From: Staphylococcus intermedius NCTC 11048
GTDB taxonomy: Bacteria > Bacillota > Bacilli > Staphylococcales > Staphylococcaceae
NCBI RefSeq assembly: GCF_002902385.1
Contig: NZ_PPQH01000040.1
Span: forward strand, 177,848-241,847
Reading direction: 5' to 3'
DNA: 64,000 bases
Below are positions 62,134-64,000 of the stretch, one piece after another. Under the pieces are notes generated by a model, which did no database searches, was not told where the DNA came from, and worked only from the letters and a program-made list of their open reading frames with translations. Position 1 is the stretch's first letter; each line of letters opens with the position of its first letter. The translations under genes were made by a program, and so were the position numbers.

Positions 62134-63270
62134 TTAAAAATTGATGTAATTTGCGAACTTCTCAGCTACATTATCACGTTGTTTTTCTGTTACGTGAGCG
62201 TAAATGTTCATGGTTGTTTGTATATCGCTATGACCGAGACGATTTTGAACTTCTTGTACAGATAAACCCGCTTCAAACAAAAGTGAGCAGTGCGTGTGTC
62301 TAAAGCCGTGTACTTTTATACGTTTAAAATCATGTCGTTCACACAGGAGTTTCAATGTATCGAATATAAATTTAATATTAAGCGGTTTATTATTGCTAAC
62401 GTTAGTAAATACATATTGCGATTTATTCATAGTATTGTGACCATATTTGAAAGATTCTTCTTGCTGGTACCTCTTCCACCCCTTCAATATATCAAGTGTT
62501 GTGCTATCAATACTTATTTCTCGTATTGATTTTTTAGTTTTAGGCGGTTGAATAATATAACCGTTTTCAACTTTTGACCACGTTTTGTTAATTGAAAGTG
62601 TTGCCTTATTAAAGTCTATATCTTGCCATTGTAGCGCCAGCAACTCCCCGCGTCGCATTCCTGTAAATGCTAATGTTCTGAAAATAGCATGATACAGTGG
62701 CTTATATTCAGTAAATGAAAGAAACTTCTTTAACTCACCACTTGTGTAGTATAGAGCTGTTTCGTTGTTGCTGGCATTCTCTTTTTTTCGTGGCGTCTTT
62801 GTGTGTGTAAATGGATTATCGGCAATCACTTTTAAAGTCACAGCATAGTCAAGTACCATTTTTGCATACGTTTTATAATGTTGTACTTGCTTATATTTTT
62901 CATTCCATTCATTCAATACTTTTTGACAATATGACACAGTAATTTTTTTAACTGGTACATTCTCAAAATACGGTAATACCCCGCATTTTAACACATTCAC
63001 AGTTTTTAAATATGTGCTTTCTCTTACAGTGTTCTTGTATTGCTCCAACCACAAATCAAACACCTGTTTAAACGTTGTTATATCGTTATTTAAAAAGCCA
63101 CTTTTGTCAACTTCCGTTTGTAGTCGTGCCTCAGCAATCTTTGCGTCTCTTTCAGTCTTGAAGCCCCGTCTAGTTGTCCGCTTCTGTTTACCTGTAATGG
63201 GGTCGGTACCTAAATAGGCCACGAACATGTAGGCAGTTGAACCGTCTCTTTTTTTGTACTTCTTAATCAT
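62134..63270 (-). CDS. Tyrosine recombinase (site-specific integrase)
   Basis: 378 residues, phage/ICE-type integrase. Order: N-terminal AP2-like arm-binding domain (KKYKKRDGSTAYMF near 4-17), SAM-like core-binding domain (about 60-145) and C-terminal catalytic domain with the active-site residues: R in TGMRRGE near 200, HGFRHTH near 318, GHSDIQTTMNIYAH near 342 (Tyr nucleophile in NIYAH). ATG 63270 fits the family start; the frame extends 15 codons further into a GC-rich repeat. Marks a mobile element integrated downstream of sodA. Appears intact. Confidence 0.9.
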   Translation of the reverse strand: MIKKYKKRDGSTAYMFVAYLGTDPITGKQKRTTRRGFKTERDAKIAEARLQTEVDKSGFLNNDITTFKQVFDLWLEQYKNTVRESTYLKTVNVLKCGVLPYFENVPVKKITVSYCQKVLNEWNEKYKQVQHYKTYAKMVLDYAVTLKVIADNPFTHTKTPRKKENASNNETALYYTSGELKKFLSFTEYKPLYHAIFRTLAFTGMRRGELLALQWQDIDFNKATLSINKTWSKVENGYIIQPPKTKKSIREISIDSTTLDILKGWKRYQQEESFKYGHNTMNKSQYVFTNVSNNKPLNIKFIFDTLKLLCERHDFKRIKVHGFRHTHCSLLFEAGLSVQEVQNRLGHSDIQTTMNIYAHVTEKQRDNVAEKFANYINF

Positions 63271-63292
63271 GAATATCAATCCTTTCAGCCCG

Positions 63293-63345
63293 CACGCGTG
63301 AGATTGGATTGACACGCCGTTACGGAATGGCTACCGCGTGGCGTG
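63293..63345. promoter_or_regulatory. Cluster of CACGC/GCGTG half-sites upstream of the integrase
   Basis: A palindrome CACGCGTG (63293-63300) and an inverted repeat CACGCC...GGCGTG (63313-63345) that contains a further GCGTG, all in 53 GC-rich bases in an AT-rich surrounding, between the integrase start and the regulator gene. Operator-like; unproven. Confidence 0.5.
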
Positions 63346-63361
63346 ATGATTCTATAAAGAT

Positions 63362-63981
63362 TTAATAGTATTTTAGAAAATCGTTTGTAATAACAAATGT
63401 AGCTCCATCAATAAGATGGTATTTATATGTCAGCGAATCGAGTGCATCATTAGGGTCAATATGTTCTAAAATAAATTCTTTATATCTTTCTATTAGATTT
63501 TTGTAAATTAACTTTTTAAACTCTTTTGGAATTGTGTTGAAAATACTAATTAATTCTTGCATTTGAGTATCATTAGTTTGAATGGACAACATTATGTCCT
63601 GAAATGGAAAGGACGTAATTACAGTATTTTCTACAATTATTTTTGAGTCTATTTTTTGTTTTCTCCCTTCAATATCAATGTCTAATAATAAATCAACATC
63701 AAACTTTATCCTATACTCACCACTATCAAGACTCCAATCATCAACTATGTCTATCTTGTCATCTTCATAGAATGTTACATCAATATCTATAGGGATATAA
63801 TCAAAGAATTCGCAAGGAGTTATATCTAAATAACGACAAATTTTGTTAATTGTATTCATTTGTAACATTTCACTATTGTTTGAAGCTGTATTGGTGATTG
63901 TATTCCGTGATATGCCTGTTTCTTTAGAAATACGAACAATTTTTATGTCTCTTTCGAAAAGTAATTCAGCAAGTCTATTTC
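63362..63981 (-). CDS. Xre-type helix-turn-helix regulator, 5' end missing
   Basis: The longest ATG frame starts at 63868, but the same frame continues without a stop to the adapter at 63982. The added part reads as a Cro/C1-type HTH (RLAELLFERDIKI-VRISKETGISRNTIT), followed by CRYLDITPCEFFDY, the normal end of an Xre domain. The remaining about 145 residues are acidic, with no recognised domain. Likely the repressor-type regulator of the integrated element, co-directional with the integrase. The first codons are lost to the contig end. Confidence 0.75.
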
Positions 63982-64000
63982 CTGTCTCTTATACACATCT
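63982..64000. other. Nextera transposase adapter remnant (sequencing artefact)
   Basis: The last 19 bases are CTGTCTCTTATACACATCT, identical to the Tn5 mosaic-end read-through adapter of Illumina Nextera libraries. Not biological; the true contig ends at 63981. Confidence 0.96.

Overview
The window is a low-GC Firmicutes chromosome segment whose gene order and protein sequences are those of the genus Staphylococcus: the recD2-alaS, comE, hrcA-grpE-dnaK-dnaJ, era-recO-glyS and dnaG-rpoD blocks. It is probably not S. aureus. Two enzymes of the non-mevalonate (MEP) isoprenoid pathway, ispH and ispG, are present, whereas S. aureus and most staphylococci use mevalonate. From published knowledge this points to the animal-associated S. 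intermedius/pseudintermedius/schleiferi/hyicus type of species. Genus is confident; species is inference.

Layout. 1-9.5 kb: end of recD2, an alanine T-box with alaS, yrzL-ruvX-yrzB, the tRNA wobble-uridine set trmR-trhP1-trhP2, udk and greA. 9.5-15.2 kb: a tight operon pxpB-pxpC-accB-accC-pxpA plus an Nramp-like transporter. 15.4-21.2 kb: mtnN, then yqeG-yqeH-aroE-yhbY-nadD-yqeK-rsfS-methyltransferase. 21.2-25.7 kb: comEA-comEB-comEC and holA. 25.7-26.4 kb: a hairpin-rich non-coding repeat. 26.4-37.9 kb: rpsT (reverse), lepA, hemW, then the CIRCE-controlled heat-shock operon hrcA-grpE-dnaK-dnaJ-prmA-rsmE-mtaB. 38-45.2 kb: rpsU, nfeD-floA with a small membrane coiled-coil protein, then phoH-ybeY-dgkA-cdd-era-recO. 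45.2-53.5 kb: glyS with a glycine T-box (reverse), ccpN-ppsR, dnaG-rpoD, trmK-nif3. 53.5-61.9 kb: a second copy of the intergenic repeat, ispH (reverse), cshB-nfo, znuC-znuB-zur with a Zur box, ispG (reverse), sodA. 62.1-64 kb: a tyrosine integrase and a truncated Xre-type regulator, the edge of an integrated mobile element. The last 19 bases match the Nextera transposase adapter, so the sequence ends at a library artefact.

Most of the window is housekeeping: tRNA charging and modification, ribosome assembly, protein folding, replication initiation and the principal sigma factor. The part most worth experimental attention is the pxp/acc operon. It encodes, as separate proteins, the domain types found fused in urea carboxylase (biotin carboxylase, biotin carrier, and the two halves of the carboxyltransferase-like AHS module), next to PxpA and a transporter that lacks the usual Nramp metal-binding motifs. 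Other points are the hairpin-array repeat family, a ccpN gene without a normal start codon, a comEA ribosome binding site buried in a terminator-like hairpin, and a structured leader upstream of trmR.
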